Assembly (NCBI GenBank): GCA_031415055.1
Contig: JANOQZ010000042.1
Span: 62,001-126,000 of the forward strand
DNA from: JANMOK01 sp031415055
GTDB lineage: Bacteria > Pseudomonadota > Alphaproteobacteria > Rhodobacterales > Rhodobacteraceae
Reading direction: 5' to 3'
Length of the DNA: 64,000 bases
Every line of letters begins with the position of its first letter. The first letter of the stretch is position 1. The position numbers and the translations under genes were made by a program. The notes beneath the pieces are model-generated. The model did not search any database. It was not told the DNA's origin and was given only the letters and a program-made list of their open reading frames with translations. Positions 16,535-25,212 of the stretch are shown one piece after another.

Positions 16535-16921
16535 TTACAGGAAAAACGACAGAACGACACCCATGATGGTGCAGCCGATGGTGGCGTAACCGCCGTCGAT
16601 CCACATCAGGTTCCGCGGTTTGCCGGCGAAGGCGACATTGGTGACAATCCACGGGGTGGCGATCAGCAGGCCCAAACCAAAACCACCCATGATACCATCG
16701 TACAACGAGTCCAGCCCGCTCATCACGAAAATATGCCGCATCATCCCGGCAACCAGAATCGAGCAGACAGCACTTATGACATAGGGCGTTTTGTCAGCCG
16801 TGTTGACTTGTTCCTTGGTCAGACCGACGGCTTTCATCCAAGGATTGGCGAGTTGCATGTACCAGACGGCGCCGAACGCGTAGGAGGCAGCAGCGGCAAG
16901 CAGGACGGCAAGGTATTGCAT
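16535..16921 (-). CDS. DUF1761-family membrane protein
   Basis: The 128 residues form about four membrane helices with the DUF1761 pattern: FGAVWYMQLANPWMKAVGLTKEQ after the first helix and RNLMWIDGGYATIGCTIMG near the end. No biochemical function is known for the family. It is immediately upstream of the lytic transglycosylase gene, on the same strand. Confidence 0.88.
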   Translation of the reverse strand: MQYLAVLLAAAASYAFGAVWYMQLANPWMKAVGLTKEQVNTADKTPYVISAVCSILVAGMMRHIFVMSGLDSLYDGIMGGFGLGLLIATPWIVTNVAFAGKPRNLMWIDGGYATIGCTIMGVVLSFFL

Positions 16922-16980
16922 GATCAGACCCTTCGTTGTTTCGCGGCAGTTTTAACCGCTCCGAAGAATCGCGCAACTTT

Positions 16981-17487
16981 TTAGTTGATGAATTTCTGCG
17001 AAATCCACACCGGTGAGCCGTCAACCGGGTGCTGAACTTGCACCCAAGTGCCATCGGTCCTGCCTGTCAGGACTAAAAGGTCACCAAAAATGACCGAACC
17101 GATCTTGTCAAATTCGGTCGAAGGGCCGAGGCGCAGGTTGACCGCCTCGCCAGTGACCGACACCGTTTCCAACGACAACGGCGATTCGAGAGTGGTTTCG
17201 TTTTCCACGTCGACAGGATCAATTGCCTCAATGATATCGATTGGTTCGGCTGAATAGCTGGCCAATACGATTGGACGGTCAGCCGTGGATGCAATGGGTA
17301 CATAAGAACCGGAAGTTGCTGCCCGCACTGGCGAAGCGACAGGTTGCGCAACGTCGATTGCAATTGGTTCAGGTGTAGGAACCTGGCGCAAAGCAAAAAC
17401 CGAGTTATCGCCCGAACCGATATAGCCCGCAGCGCCCAGCAACGATACGATGGTTAAATTATAGAAAACAGTCCAAGACCCACGCAT
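16981..17487 (-). CDS. SH3-domain protein with one membrane anchor
   Basis: From the ATG at 17487 the product has 168 residues: a hydrophobic N-terminus (FYNLTIVSLLGAAGYIG), a linker rich in Val, Pro, Ser and Thr, and a C-terminal bacterial SH3 domain (VNLRLGPSTEFDKIGSVIFGD then GTWVQVQHPVDGSPVWI). Such proteins usually bind peptidoglycan or partner proteins in the periplasm. The frame is open to 17523, but the shorter start sits behind a G-rich Shine-Dalgarno and fits the signal-anchor. It lies near two other cell-wall genes (the SLT and M15 enzymes). Confidence 0.82.
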   Translation of the reverse strand: MRGSWTVFYNLTIVSLLGAAGYIGSGDNSVFALRQVPTPEPIAIDVAQPVASPVRAATSGSYVPIASTADRPIVLASYSAEPIDIIEAIDPVDVENETTLESPLSLETVSVTGEAVNLRLGPSTEFDKIGSVIFGDLLVLTGRTDGTWVQVQHPVDGSPVWISQKFIN

Positions 17488-17693
17488 TTCAAACCCCAAG
17501 CGCCCAAAATTCCCACGCCGCAACTAGGATTCTGTCTGTATTTAGCGGCCATTTTGTGACCGCGCTGCCTCGATGAAATGCTTACTACTAGCGAATTGAT
17601 TGAACGCACCCCTAATTCAACCCATACACGATAACGCGCAAAAAGTAAACGTCGATGCGGTTGAATTGTTCCATTCAAATCGCGGTTCGTCGG

Positions 17694-18119
17694 TCAAGCG
17701 GGCAAAGGAAACTTTCCCATTGTGCAAACTATTTTCCATTGATCCAGCGTTACCGGTTGCACAGAGAGGCGGGTGTTTTTGACCAGGACCATTTCGGAAA
17801 GTTCTGGTGTCGCTTTTATTTGTTCAAGCGTGACCGGCTCGGGAAAGGGTGCCACGGCGCGGACATCGACGCATTCCCAGCGGACATCGTCGGTTGTGCT
17901 ATCAGGATGCGCGGTTTTGGTGACCTCGACCACGCCGACTATGCATTTTTCATCGACCGAATGATAGAAAAACCCAAGGTCGCCGACCTGCATAAGGCGC
18001 ATGTTGTTGCGGGCTTGGTAATTGCGCACGCCATACCATTCGGCCCCTTTTGCACCAACCGCCAGTTGATGCGACCAACCGAAAACAGCGGCTTCGGCTT
18101 TGAAAAGCCAGTGGTTCAT
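17694..18119 (-). CDS. EVE-domain protein
   Basis: The 141 residues match a complete EVE domain: MNHWLFKAEAAVFGW at the start, GVRNYQARNNMRLMQVGDLGFFYHS in the middle and the conserved LVKNTRLSVQPVTLDQW near the end. EVE domains are PUA-like and bind modified bases in DNA or RNA; many stand-alone members are housekeeping proteins. It overlaps the gpsA stop (TAATG), so it is last in the tsaD-gpsA-EVE run. Confidence 0.92.
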   Translation of the reverse strand: MNHWLFKAEAAVFGWSHQLAVGAKGAEWYGVRNYQARNNMRLMQVGDLGFFYHSVDEKCIVGVVEVTKTAHPDSTTDDVRWECVDVRAVAPFPEPVTLEQIKATPELSEMVLVKNTRLSVQPVTLDQWKIVCTMGKFPLPA

Positions 18120-19102
18120 TACGGTTCTCCTGCAATAGATTCGCTGCGCAGCGGTCGGGTCAATAGCATACCCATCGCGTCCGCTATGGAAAGTTTGCCG
18201 TCCAAAACCGCGGCAACGGCGTTGGCTATGGGCATTTCCACCCCGTATTTTCGCGCCAGTTCGCAAGCGGCAAAGGCGGTGGCGATACCTTCAACAGTGG
18301 TGCCGGTTGAGGTGACATTGCCCTGCCCCAAGGCGAAACCATTGGCGAAGTTTCGTGATTGCGCGGAATTACAGGTCAACGCAAGGTCGCCAAGGCCCGA
18401 TAGACCGCTAAGGGTTTCTGGCTTGGCACCCATCGCCATTGCCAGGCGCGACATTTCGGCAAAACCGCGTGTCATCAGGGCCGCGCGTGCGCTTTCGCCT
18501 AAACCAGCGCCCGCGACCATGCCGCAGGCGAGGGCGACGACATTTTTGACCGAGCCGCCCAGTTGCGCACCGCGGATGTCGGCGGTCAGATACAGGCGCA
18601 AGCGGGCGGTGGATAGCAGGGTTTGCAGGGCTTGACCGGTTTGGCTGTTTTCGCAGGCGAGGGTCAAAGCGGTCGGTAAGCCGGCGGCAATTTCGTGCGC
18701 GAAGCCGGGGCCGGTGAGGACGGCGATTTGGTGATTTGGCGCAAGATCGGCGACGATTTCCGATTGCAGGCGGGTGCTGCCCTTTTCGATGCCTTTGGCG
18801 CAGATGACCAGCGGGGCTAGTGCAAGGCTGGTCGCGTGGATTGTGAGCAGGCTTGCGGTGGATTGGGCAGGGACGGCGAGGAGGATTGCTTGGGCAGACA
18901 TTAGGTCTGTGATTTCAGCGGTTGGGCGGATGTTTGGTAGGAGCGTTGCGCTGGGCAAGTGGCGGGTGTTTTTGCGGGTGGCGGCCAATTCGCGGGCGAA
19001 TTCGGCGTTGCGTGACCACAGGATGACTTCGCGCCCAGCGCTGGCCAAAGCGATGGCGAGGGCGGTGCCGAATGCGCCGGAACCGAGGATGCCGATGCTC
19101 AT
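18119..19102 (-). CDS. gpsA: Glycerol-3-phosphate dehydrogenase, NAD(P)-dependent
   Basis: This cytoplasmic enzyme reduces dihydroxyacetone phosphate to sn-glycerol 3-phosphate for phospholipid synthesis. The 327 residues start MSIGILGSGAFGTALAIALA, the dinucleotide-binding loop, and include LTGPGFAHEIAAGLPTA, GGSVKNVVALACGMVAGAGLG (catalytic Lys region) and LSGLGDLALTCNS. The start overlaps the tsaD stop by four bases, so the two are translated together. Confidence 0.97.
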   Translation of the reverse strand: MSIGILGSGAFGTALAIALASAGREVILWSRNAEFARELAATRKNTRHLPSATLLPNIRPTAEITDLMSAQAILLAVPAQSTASLLTIHATSLALAPLVICAKGIEKGSTRLQSEIVADLAPNHQIAVLTGPGFAHEIAAGLPTALTLACENSQTGQALQTLLSTARLRLYLTADIRGAQLGGSVKNVVALACGMVAGAGLGESARAALMTRGFAEMSRLAMAMGAKPETLSGLSGLGDLALTCNSAQSRNFANGFALGQGNVTSTGTTVEGIATAFAACELARKYGVEMPIANAVAAVLDGKLSIADAMGMLLTRPLRSESIAGEP

Positions 19103-20187
19103 GCTTTCGCCCCTTTGCGTCCTGAACCGATTACGGGGGCGCTGGTTTGGTCAAGCGGCCAGCGTGGACGGGCGCTGAAGGTGAGATTGCCGGGAATGCC
19201 GAGCGCGGCGTGTTCGATGCCGACCCAAGCGATCATCGCGGCATTGTCGGTGCAGAGCGATAGGGGTGGCGCGAGGAAAGTGAAACCGGCGTCATTGGCG
19301 ACGGATTGCAGGGAATTTCGGATGGTTTGATTGGCGGCGACTCCACCAGCGACGGCGATGACGGGGGTTATAACAGCGCCCATTTCCAGCATAGCGCGGC
19401 GGGTCTTTTCGGCGAAAACTTCGGCGACGGCGGCTTGGAAACCGGCGCAAATATCGGCGCGGATTTGGGTCGTAATGGTGTTACCAAGCAAGTCGATCTG
19501 GCGGCGCACCGCGGTTTTGAGACCGGAAAATGACATGTCGCAGCCCGGAACATCCAGCAGAGGGCGCGGAAATTTGAAGCTTTTAGGGTCCCCCGATTTG
19601 GCGGCAAGTTCAACTTCGGGCCCCCCGGGATAGCCAAGGCCTAGCAGTTTGGCGATCTTATCAAAGGCTTCGCCCGGGGCATCATCGATGGAGGCACCCA
19701 GTCGTTGGAATGAAGTCGGGCCATCGACGCGCAGGAATTGGCAATGGCCACCGGAGACGAGCAGCATGAGATAGGGAAAGACGATGCCGTCGGTTAGTCG
19801 AGGCGTCAGCGCGTGGCCGGCGAGGTGGTTGATACCATAAAGCGGCAAGCCATTGGCGGCGGCGATGGCACGGGCGGTGCTGACACCTGCCAGCACGCCA
19901 CCGATCAGGCCGGGACCGGAGGTGACGGCGATGCCGGTGATTTGGTTGAGGTCAATTTGGGCGTCGTTGAGCGCTTGGTAGATGCAAATATCCAATCGCT
20001 CGGCATGCGCGCGGGCGGCGATTTCGGGCACGACGCCGCCGAATGGCGCGTGCAAGTCGTTTTGGCCAAAGACGACGGAGGACAGGATTTCGCCGGGTTT
20101 GCCACTGATTGGCTCACCGCGCACGATGGCGGCGGCGGTATCATCGCAACTGCTTTCGATGCCTAGGAACAGGGGTGATTTTGTCAC
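19099..20187 (-). CDS. tsaD: tRNA threonylcarbamoyladenosine transferase TsaD
   Basis: TsaD, with TsaB and TsaE, transfers threonylcarbamoyl to A37 of ANN-reading tRNAs. The product starting with GTG at 20187 (MTKSPLFLGIESSCDDTAAA) has 362 residues. Metal ligands are the His in VPEIAARAHAERLD and in GINHLAGHALTP. Nucleotide-binding segments such as YLMLLVSGGHCQF and AGGVAANQTIRN are present. An ATG at 20241 would add 18 residues not typical of the family. It is divergent from hemD. Confidence 0.96.
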   Translation of the reverse strand: MTKSPLFLGIESSCDDTAAAIVRGEPISGKPGEILSSVVFGQNDLHAPFGGVVPEIAARAHAERLDICIYQALNDAQIDLNQITGIAVTSGPGLIGGVLAGVSTARAIAAANGLPLYGINHLAGHALTPRLTDGIVFPYLMLLVSGGHCQFLRVDGPTSFQRLGASIDDAPGEAFDKIAKLLGLGYPGGPEVELAAKSGDPKSFKFPRPLLDVPGCDMSFSGLKTAVRRQIDLLGNTITTQIRADICAGFQAAVAEVFAEKTRRAMLEMGAVITPVIAVAGGVAANQTIRNSLQSVANDAGFTFLAPPLSLCTDNAAMIAWVGIEHAALGIPGNLTFSARPRWPLDQTSAPVIGSGRKGAKA

Positions 20188-20271
20188 GGGATTGCGGCCT
20201 TGAGGTGCATCTGTGGCAGGTAGCACCGAGGGGAAAATCATGCAATGGTTGGGCGTGTTTGGCTGGAGTTG

Positions 20272-20952
20272 ATGCTGGTGAAAACGATTGTGATAACCCG
20301 GCCAGTGGCTTCGGCGGCTGCGTTTTGGCAGCGGCTGGATGGCGAGTTGCCGGGCAGGTTTGTTCCGATTTTTGCGCCGTTGACCGAGAATGTTTCGGTT
20401 GAGGCGAAGATTGAAATTCAGGGCGTTGGCGGGTTGGTTTTCAGCTCGGCCAATGCGGTGGAACAGTTTGCGGCGCGTTGGAGAGAGCGAGAATTGACTG
20501 CTTGGTGTGTGGGCGACGCAACGCGAGATGCGGCGGTTTTAGCAGGGTTCAAGGCGGTTTCGGCGGGCGGGAATGGCGCGGATTTGGAGAATTTGATCCG
20601 TGAAAAAGCTGGGTCGTCGGGCGGTAAGTTGTTGCATATACGCGGGGTGCATTCGACGGGATTGGCGATTCCATCGGTGGTTATCTATGATCAAGTTGCC
20701 AAGGCTTTGGACACATCGATTTTGGCCAAGCTGGAAAGCGGGGTCGATGTGGTGACGTTTTTCTCACCCCGCGCCGCGCTGTTGTTTGGGGAAATGGCGG
20801 TTGGTCGTGGGTGGAATTTTGTCGACACAACCGCAGTTTGTTTTAGTGCGGCGATAGCTGCGGAAGTGGTTGATATTGGGTTTGGCCGCGTCGTTGCCTG
20901 TGATCGTCCGAATATGGCGAATATGTTGGATCGCCTTCGCCGATTGGTTTGA
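20272..20952 (+). CDS. hemD: Uroporphyrinogen-III synthase
   Basis: HemD closes hydroxymethylbilane to uroporphyrinogen III in heme and related pathways. This family is poorly conserved; the call rests on MLVKTIVITRP at the N-terminus, the GLVFSSANAVEQFAARW segment, the VVTFFSPRAALLFGE segment and the context beside Mic60-like and hemY genes. The product has 226 residues. The ATG at 20272 has GGAG about five bases upstream and is preferred over the one at 20245. Confidence 0.9.
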   Translation: MLVKTIVITRPVASAAAFWQRLDGELPGRFVPIFAPLTENVSVEAKIEIQGVGGLVFSSANAVEQFAARWRERELTAWCVGDATRDAAVLAGFKAVSAGGNGADLENLIREKAGSSGGKLLHIRGVHSTGLAIPSVVIYDQVAKALDTSILAKLESGVDVVTFFSPRAALLFGEMAVGRGWNFVDTTAVCFSAAIAAEVVDIGFGRVVACDRPNMANMLDRLRRLV

Positions 20953-21043
20953 TTGTTTAAGCTGCGTTCGCGGCCTAGAATTGAGCGGGTTGCGAAGTTA
21001 TATCGAAAGCTGGCCCGTGTTTTAAAAAAGGCGTTTCGCTGAA

Positions 21044-22312
21044 ATGGCAAAGAAAAATACACCCCAGATCGATGCCGAAGACGCCGTCGTGGTTGAGGGC
21101 GAACTTGACCCACAGGCCGACCCGGATTTTGCGGTAGAAGTGCCTGGTGAGTCTTCTAACCACGGCGAAGAACAGCGCGAGGTTTTTACCGAAAAAGTGC
21201 CGGAAGCAGCGAGCACGTCGATTGGTCGGATGCTGCTGAATGCATTAGCGATTTTTGCGATTGGCGCTGTTGTCGCTTTGTGGGCGGGACCGAAAATTGC
21301 CCCGAACCTGCCCGCCGGCCTTGCGCCGGTTGCCCGGTGGTTGACACCGGGTCAAGACGCAGCTTTGGCGGCAGTCGAGGCGGCTAAGGTGGAATTGGCG
21401 GCAAAGGTGGACGCCTTGCCGAAAGGGTTTGATGCGACCGCTGTTGGCGCTTTGGTGGATACAAAGATTGCCGTGTTTGATGCGACACTGGATGCGCGGA
21501 TTGGTGATTTTGTGGCGACAAATGCGGATGGCGATTTGGCAGCGCGGATGGCGGCTTTGGAGGACCAAACGTCGGGTATGCTTGCCGAATTGGCGGCGCT
21601 TCAGGCGCAACCCGTGACAGGTTCCGGCGTGGTCCCGGCGCAAGCCGACATTGTGCGGCTATCGGCGCGGATTGACGGGTTGCAGGCACGGTTAAGCGGA
21701 GTAGCGGCGAAATATGCGGCACTGGTGGAGGATGTTGAGGGTGTCTCGGCTTTGGCCAGTGCGAAAATCGAGAGTTCGGCGGAACAAGTCGCCGCTGCAC
21801 AAACCGAAACGGCGGATGTTTTGCAATCGTCGGAGACGGTCGCGGCGCTTGGCGCGTTAAAAGAAGCGGCTATTTCGGGGGCACCATACGATAGTTTTCT
21901 GGCAGAATTCGTGGCTAAGTCTGGAGCGGAATCTCCACTGAATTTGGCTAGAAATGCGGCTAAGGGAATATCGAGCACTTTGGATTTGCGCGAAACTTTT
22001 CCCCAACTGGCGCATGAGGCAATTCGCGCCTCGATTGTTGCAGAAGCCGGCTCTGGCATCTCGGCGGGAATTGGCGGGTTTTTGAAGGCGCAGGTGGCGA
22101 CACGCTCGCTCACGCCGCAGACGGGTGACAGCGCGGATGCGGTGCTTTCAAGGGTGGAAGAAGCTTTGCGCGACGAAGATTTAGCCGGGGTCTTGCGCGA
22201 GACGAAGGTGCTGCCAGATGCTGCAAAGAATATCATGGCGGATTGGATTGGCCGCGTCGAGGCGCGGTTGGCTGTCGAGGCTGAATTGGTCGCTTTGGAG
22301 CGAAAACCATGA
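21044..22312 (+). CDS. Mic60/mitofilin-like inner-membrane protein
   Basis: The 422 residues have an acidic cytoplasmic N-terminus (about 1-60), one membrane helix (about 64-84, LLNALAIFAIGAVVALW), a long Ala/Glu-rich coiled-coil region and a C-terminal mitofilin-type helical domain (FPQLAHEAIRASIVAEAG onward). Alphaproteobacterial Mic60 homologues lie between hemD and hemY, as here, and shape intracytoplasmic membranes in photosynthetic species. The gene overlaps hemY by four bases. The exact role in this organism is inferred. Confidence 0.85.
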   Translation: MAKKNTPQIDAEDAVVVEGELDPQADPDFAVEVPGESSNHGEEQREVFTEKVPEAASTSIGRMLLNALAIFAIGAVVALWAGPKIAPNLPAGLAPVARWLTPGQDAALAAVEAAKVELAAKVDALPKGFDATAVGALVDTKIAVFDATLDARIGDFVATNADGDLAARMAALEDQTSGMLAELAALQAQPVTGSGVVPAQADIVRLSARIDGLQARLSGVAAKYAALVEDVEGVSALASAKIESSAEQVAAAQTETADVLQSSETVAALGALKEAAISGAPYDSFLAEFVAKSGAESPLNLARNAAKGISSTLDLRETFPQLAHEAIRASIVAEAGSGISAGIGGFLKAQVATRSLTPQTGDSADAVLSRVEEALRDEDLAGVLRETKVLPDAAKNIMADWIGRVEARLAVEAELVALERKP

Positions 22313-23715
22313 GCGGTGCGAATATGATTTGGAGCATCGTCAAGGTTGGGTTTTTCATCGCCTTGGCCGCGGCATTGGCCTTTGCCTCGAGCTACGTTTT
22401 GCAAACGCCTGGCGAGGTTCGCGTGGCGTTTGGCGGGCGCGAGGTCAGCTTTGCGCCGCTGGCGTTTGTCATAGGAATTGCGTTGATTTTTGTCGCCTTG
22501 TGGTTGGTGTTTCGACTGGCCGGATTGCTGACGGCGTTTGCAAGGTTTCTGTCAGGCGACGAAACCGCGTTCAGTCGCTATTGGGACCGCAACCGCGAAA
22601 GGCGCGGCTTTGAAGCGCTGACCGAAGGTTTGATCGCCTTGTCGTCGGGCGAAGGCGCGGTCGCGGTTGCCAAAGCCAGCAAGGCGGAACAGTTGTTGGC
22701 CAAGCCGGAACTGACGCAATTGGTCAACGCGCAAGCGGCGGAACTGGCCGGGGATTCGGGCCGTGCGGCGGCCTATTACAAGGAAATGTTGAAGAACGAG
22801 CGCACCAAGTTTGTCGGGATTCGTGGCTTGCTGAAGGCTCGGCTGGCGGTTGGTGACACTGTGACGGCGTTGAAGCTGGCGGAACGGGCTTTTGCTTTGA
22901 AACCACGGCACGGCGAGACGTTGGACACGTTGTTTGGCTTGCAATCGCAGGGGCAGGATTGGGCCGGGGCGCGGAAGACTTTGGAAGCAAAGGTGCGTGC
23001 CAAGGCTTTGCCGCGCGATGTGGCGGTGCGGCGCGATGCGGTTTTGTCACTGGCGGATGCGCAAACGTCGTTGGACAAAGGTGAGAACGAAAAAGCCCGG
23101 ACCGAAGTTTTGGAGGCCAACCGTTTGGTTCCCGGTTTTGTGCCTGCGGCGGCGCTGGCGGCAGACCAATATGTGGCGGCAGGGAATAAAAAGGCGGCGG
23201 TCAAAGTGCTGCTGAAAGCTTGGGCGATGAACCCGCACCCCGAATTGGCGGCGGCGTTTGCCCGGGTTGAAGCGGGGGAGTTGCCATCGGAACGGCGGGT
23301 TCGCTTTGGTGCGTTGTTAAAGGCTGGTTCGGCTTCGAGCGAGGCCAAGTTGTTGGAGGCCGAATTGGCGCTGACTTGCGAAGATTTTCCGGCTGCGCGT
23401 CGGGCGATGGGCGACTTGGCGGAACGCGAACCCAACACAAGGTCGCTGGCGATTATGGCGGCGATTGAGCGGGGGCAAGGTGGCGATGACAAGCTGGTAC
23501 GCGGTTGGTTGACCAAGGCGATTGTCGCCTCGCGCGGCAATCAATGGGTGTGCGAAGCTTGTGGCCACGCGCACGCGGCCTGGGTGCCGGTGTGCGAAAG
23601 CTGCGCGGCGTTTGACGCTCTGGCATGGAAACCACAGCCGGATTCGATTGCGCCCGACGCCGCCACTGCGGCAATGTTGCCGTTGATTGTGGGCGAGATT
23701 GCGGGGCCAGAGTAG
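22309..23715 (+). CDS. hemY: HemY-like membrane TPR protein
   Basis: The 468-residue product has two N-terminal membrane helices (about 5-25 and 42-65), the HemY_N region, then many TPR-like helical repeats (for example AELAGDSGRAAAYYKEMLKNE). Near the C-terminus a CxxC pair (CEACGHAHAAW then CESCAAFDALAW) forms a zinc-ribbon-like knuckle. The role in heme biosynthesis or membrane protein assembly is not settled. It is translationally coupled to the Mic60-like gene. This is not the unrelated protoporphyrinogen oxidase also called HemY. Confidence 0.9.
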   Translation: MSGANMIWSIVKVGFFIALAAALAFASSYVLQTPGEVRVAFGGREVSFAPLAFVIGIALIFVALWLVFRLAGLLTAFARFLSGDETAFSRYWDRNRERRGFEALTEGLIALSSGEGAVAVAKASKAEQLLAKPELTQLVNAQAAELAGDSGRAAAYYKEMLKNERTKFVGIRGLLKARLAVGDTVTALKLAERAFALKPRHGETLDTLFGLQSQGQDWAGARKTLEAKVRAKALPRDVAVRRDAVLSLADAQTSLDKGENEKARTEVLEANRLVPGFVPAAALAADQYVAAGNKKAAVKVLLKAWAMNPHPELAAAFARVEAGELPSERRVRFGALLKAGSASSEAKLLEAELALTCEDFPAARRAMGDLAEREPNTRSLAIMAAIERGQGGDDKLVRGWLTKAIVASRGNQWVCEACGHAHAAWVPVCESCAAFDALAWKPQPDSIAPDAATAAMLPLIVGEIAGPE

Positions 23716-23757
23716 CTTGCGCAACGGGCCAAATGGCCCTATCAACAGCCCCGGATT

Positions 23758-23833
23758 GCCGCTTTAGCTCAGTTGGTAGAGCACATCATTCGTAATGATG
23801 GGGTCAGGTGTTCGAGTCACCTAAGCGGCACCA
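23758..23833 (+). tRNA. tRNA-Thr (anticodon CGT)
   Basis: A 76-nt cloverleaf: acceptor arms GCCGCTT/AAGCGGC pair fully, the D arm starts GCTCAGTTGGTAGAGC, the anticodon arm is CATCA-TTCGTAA-TGATG with CGT, the T loop is TTCGAGT, and CCA is encoded. It lies 164 bases upstream of an integrase gene and is the probable attachment site of the island. Confidence 0.97.
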
Positions 23834-23932
23834 CAATCTCATTCAACAAAGTCCAGTGACATCCAATTAAGCCTTATATATAAGGGTTTTGTCGGGTGTG
23901 TTTGTCCGATGTAGTCTAAAGTGACCCGCTGA

Positions 23933-23997
23933 GATACCCCCAGAATAGGGGTATGATTGGGGGTTCGGTCCAGACCTAATCGGGAGCATACCCCAAG
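23933..23997. repeat. Cluster of integrase arm-type repeats, left island end
   Basis: Four copies or part-copies of TTGGGGGTATG occur: inverted GATACCCCC (23933-23941), direct TAGGGGTATG (23946-23955), direct TTGGGGGT (23957-23964) and inverted CATACCCCAAG (23987-23997). The last touches the integrase ATG. GGGGTATGATTGGGGGT at 23948-23964 is repeated exactly at 40366-40382. Confidence 0.65.
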
Positions 23998-25185
23998 ATG
24001 CCTTTGAGCGATGTAAAGATTCGAAATCTGACTGCTAGCGAAAAGCCCTATAAGGTGGCGGACTTTGACGGGCTGTTTCTGTTGGTCAAAGTTTCTGGCG
24101 CGAAATCTTGGCGCTTCAAATATCGGATCGCGGGCAAAGAAAAGCTGTTGGTGTTTGGCGACTATCCCTCGATCAGTCTGGCACAAGCACGGCAGTCCCG
24201 TGACGCGGCGCGGGCACAAGTCGCGAACGGCTTGGACCCAAGTGAGATCAAAAAACAAAAGGCCTTGATGGAAGGCGAAACGAAGGCCCAGACCTTTGAA
24301 AAAGTGGCCGAAAGGTTCATGGCAAAGATCACTGAAGAAGGTCGCGCAGTGGCAACTTTGGTCAAGTATGAATGGATTTTAGGTAAAGTGAACCCAGAAA
24401 TCGGGAACAAGCCAATTACCGAAATCACTGCGCCGATGGTATTGAGTTGCCTTCGAAAGATGGAAGTGAAGGGCAACTATCATTCGGCGAAACGGATGCG
24501 CTCTGTCATTGGAAGCATTTTTCGGTTTGGGATTGCGACTGGCGTAGCTGTTAACGACCCGACGTTCGCCCTGCGCGGGGCATTGATACAGCACAAGGCA
24601 ACGCCACGCGCCGCAATCATCGACAAAGCGGGCCTAGGCGGGTTGATGCGGGCAATAGGTGGCTTCGAGGGGCAACTTACGACGCGGATTGCTTTGGAGT
24701 TGCTGCCAATTGTTGCGACAAGACCCGGCGAGTTGCGCCACGCGAAATGGTCCGAGTTTGATTTTGATGCCGCTGTTTGGTCGATCCCCGCCGAACGAAC
24801 AAAAATGCGTAGGCCACACCGTGTGCCGTTGCCTGCGCGGGCATTAGTATTGTTGCGACAACTTCAAGAATTGAATGGCAATGGCGAGTTGCTGTTCCCG
24901 TCGCTGCGTTCGTTCAAGAAGCCAATGAGCGAAAACACATTGAACGCGGCCTTGCGGCGGATGGGCTTTACCAGCGAGGAAATGACTTCGCACGGATTTC
25001 GGGCGACATTTTCGACATTGGCCAACGAAAGCGGCCTCTGGAACCGCGATGCGATAGAGCGGGCCTTGGCGCATTTGGAAACCAACGAAGTGCGTCGCGC
25101 TTATGCGCGTGGCGAACATTGGGATGAACGAGTTAGAATGGCGGATTGGTGGGCTGGATTTTTGGACGAGGCGAGGGCAGGGTAG
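23998..25185 (+). CDS. Tyrosine-type integrase, P4/DUF4102 class
   Basis: The 395 residues have the DUF4102 arm-binding N-terminal domain (MPLSDVKIRNLTASEKPYK, FDGLFLLVKVSGAKSWRFKY), a core-binding domain (about 95-190) and a catalytic domain. The catalytic Arg is in TRPGELRHAKW, the HxxR box is HGFRATFSTLA, and the nucleophile is probably the Tyr in RRAYARG. Integrases of this class usually enter tRNA 3' ends, and this one reads away from tRNA-Thr. It looks intact. An inverted repeat of its probable arm site abuts the start codon, so self-regulation is possible. Confidence 0.93.
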   Translation: MPLSDVKIRNLTASEKPYKVADFDGLFLLVKVSGAKSWRFKYRIAGKEKLLVFGDYPSISLAQARQSRDAARAQVANGLDPSEIKKQKALMEGETKAQTFEKVAERFMAKITEEGRAVATLVKYEWILGKVNPEIGNKPITEITAPMVLSCLRKMEVKGNYHSAKRMRSVIGSIFRFGIATGVAVNDPTFALRGALIQHKATPRAAIIDKAGLGGLMRAIGGFEGQLTTRIALELLPIVATRPGELRHAKWSEFDFDAAVWSIPAERTKMRRPHRVPLPARALVLLRQLQELNGNGELLFPSLRSFKKPMSENTLNAALRRMGFTSEEMTSHGFRATFSTLANESGLWNRDAIERALAHLETNEVRRAYARGEHWDERVRMADWWAGFLDEARAG

Positions 25186-25212
25186 GATCAGGGAACACCA
25201 AGTTGGATCAAT

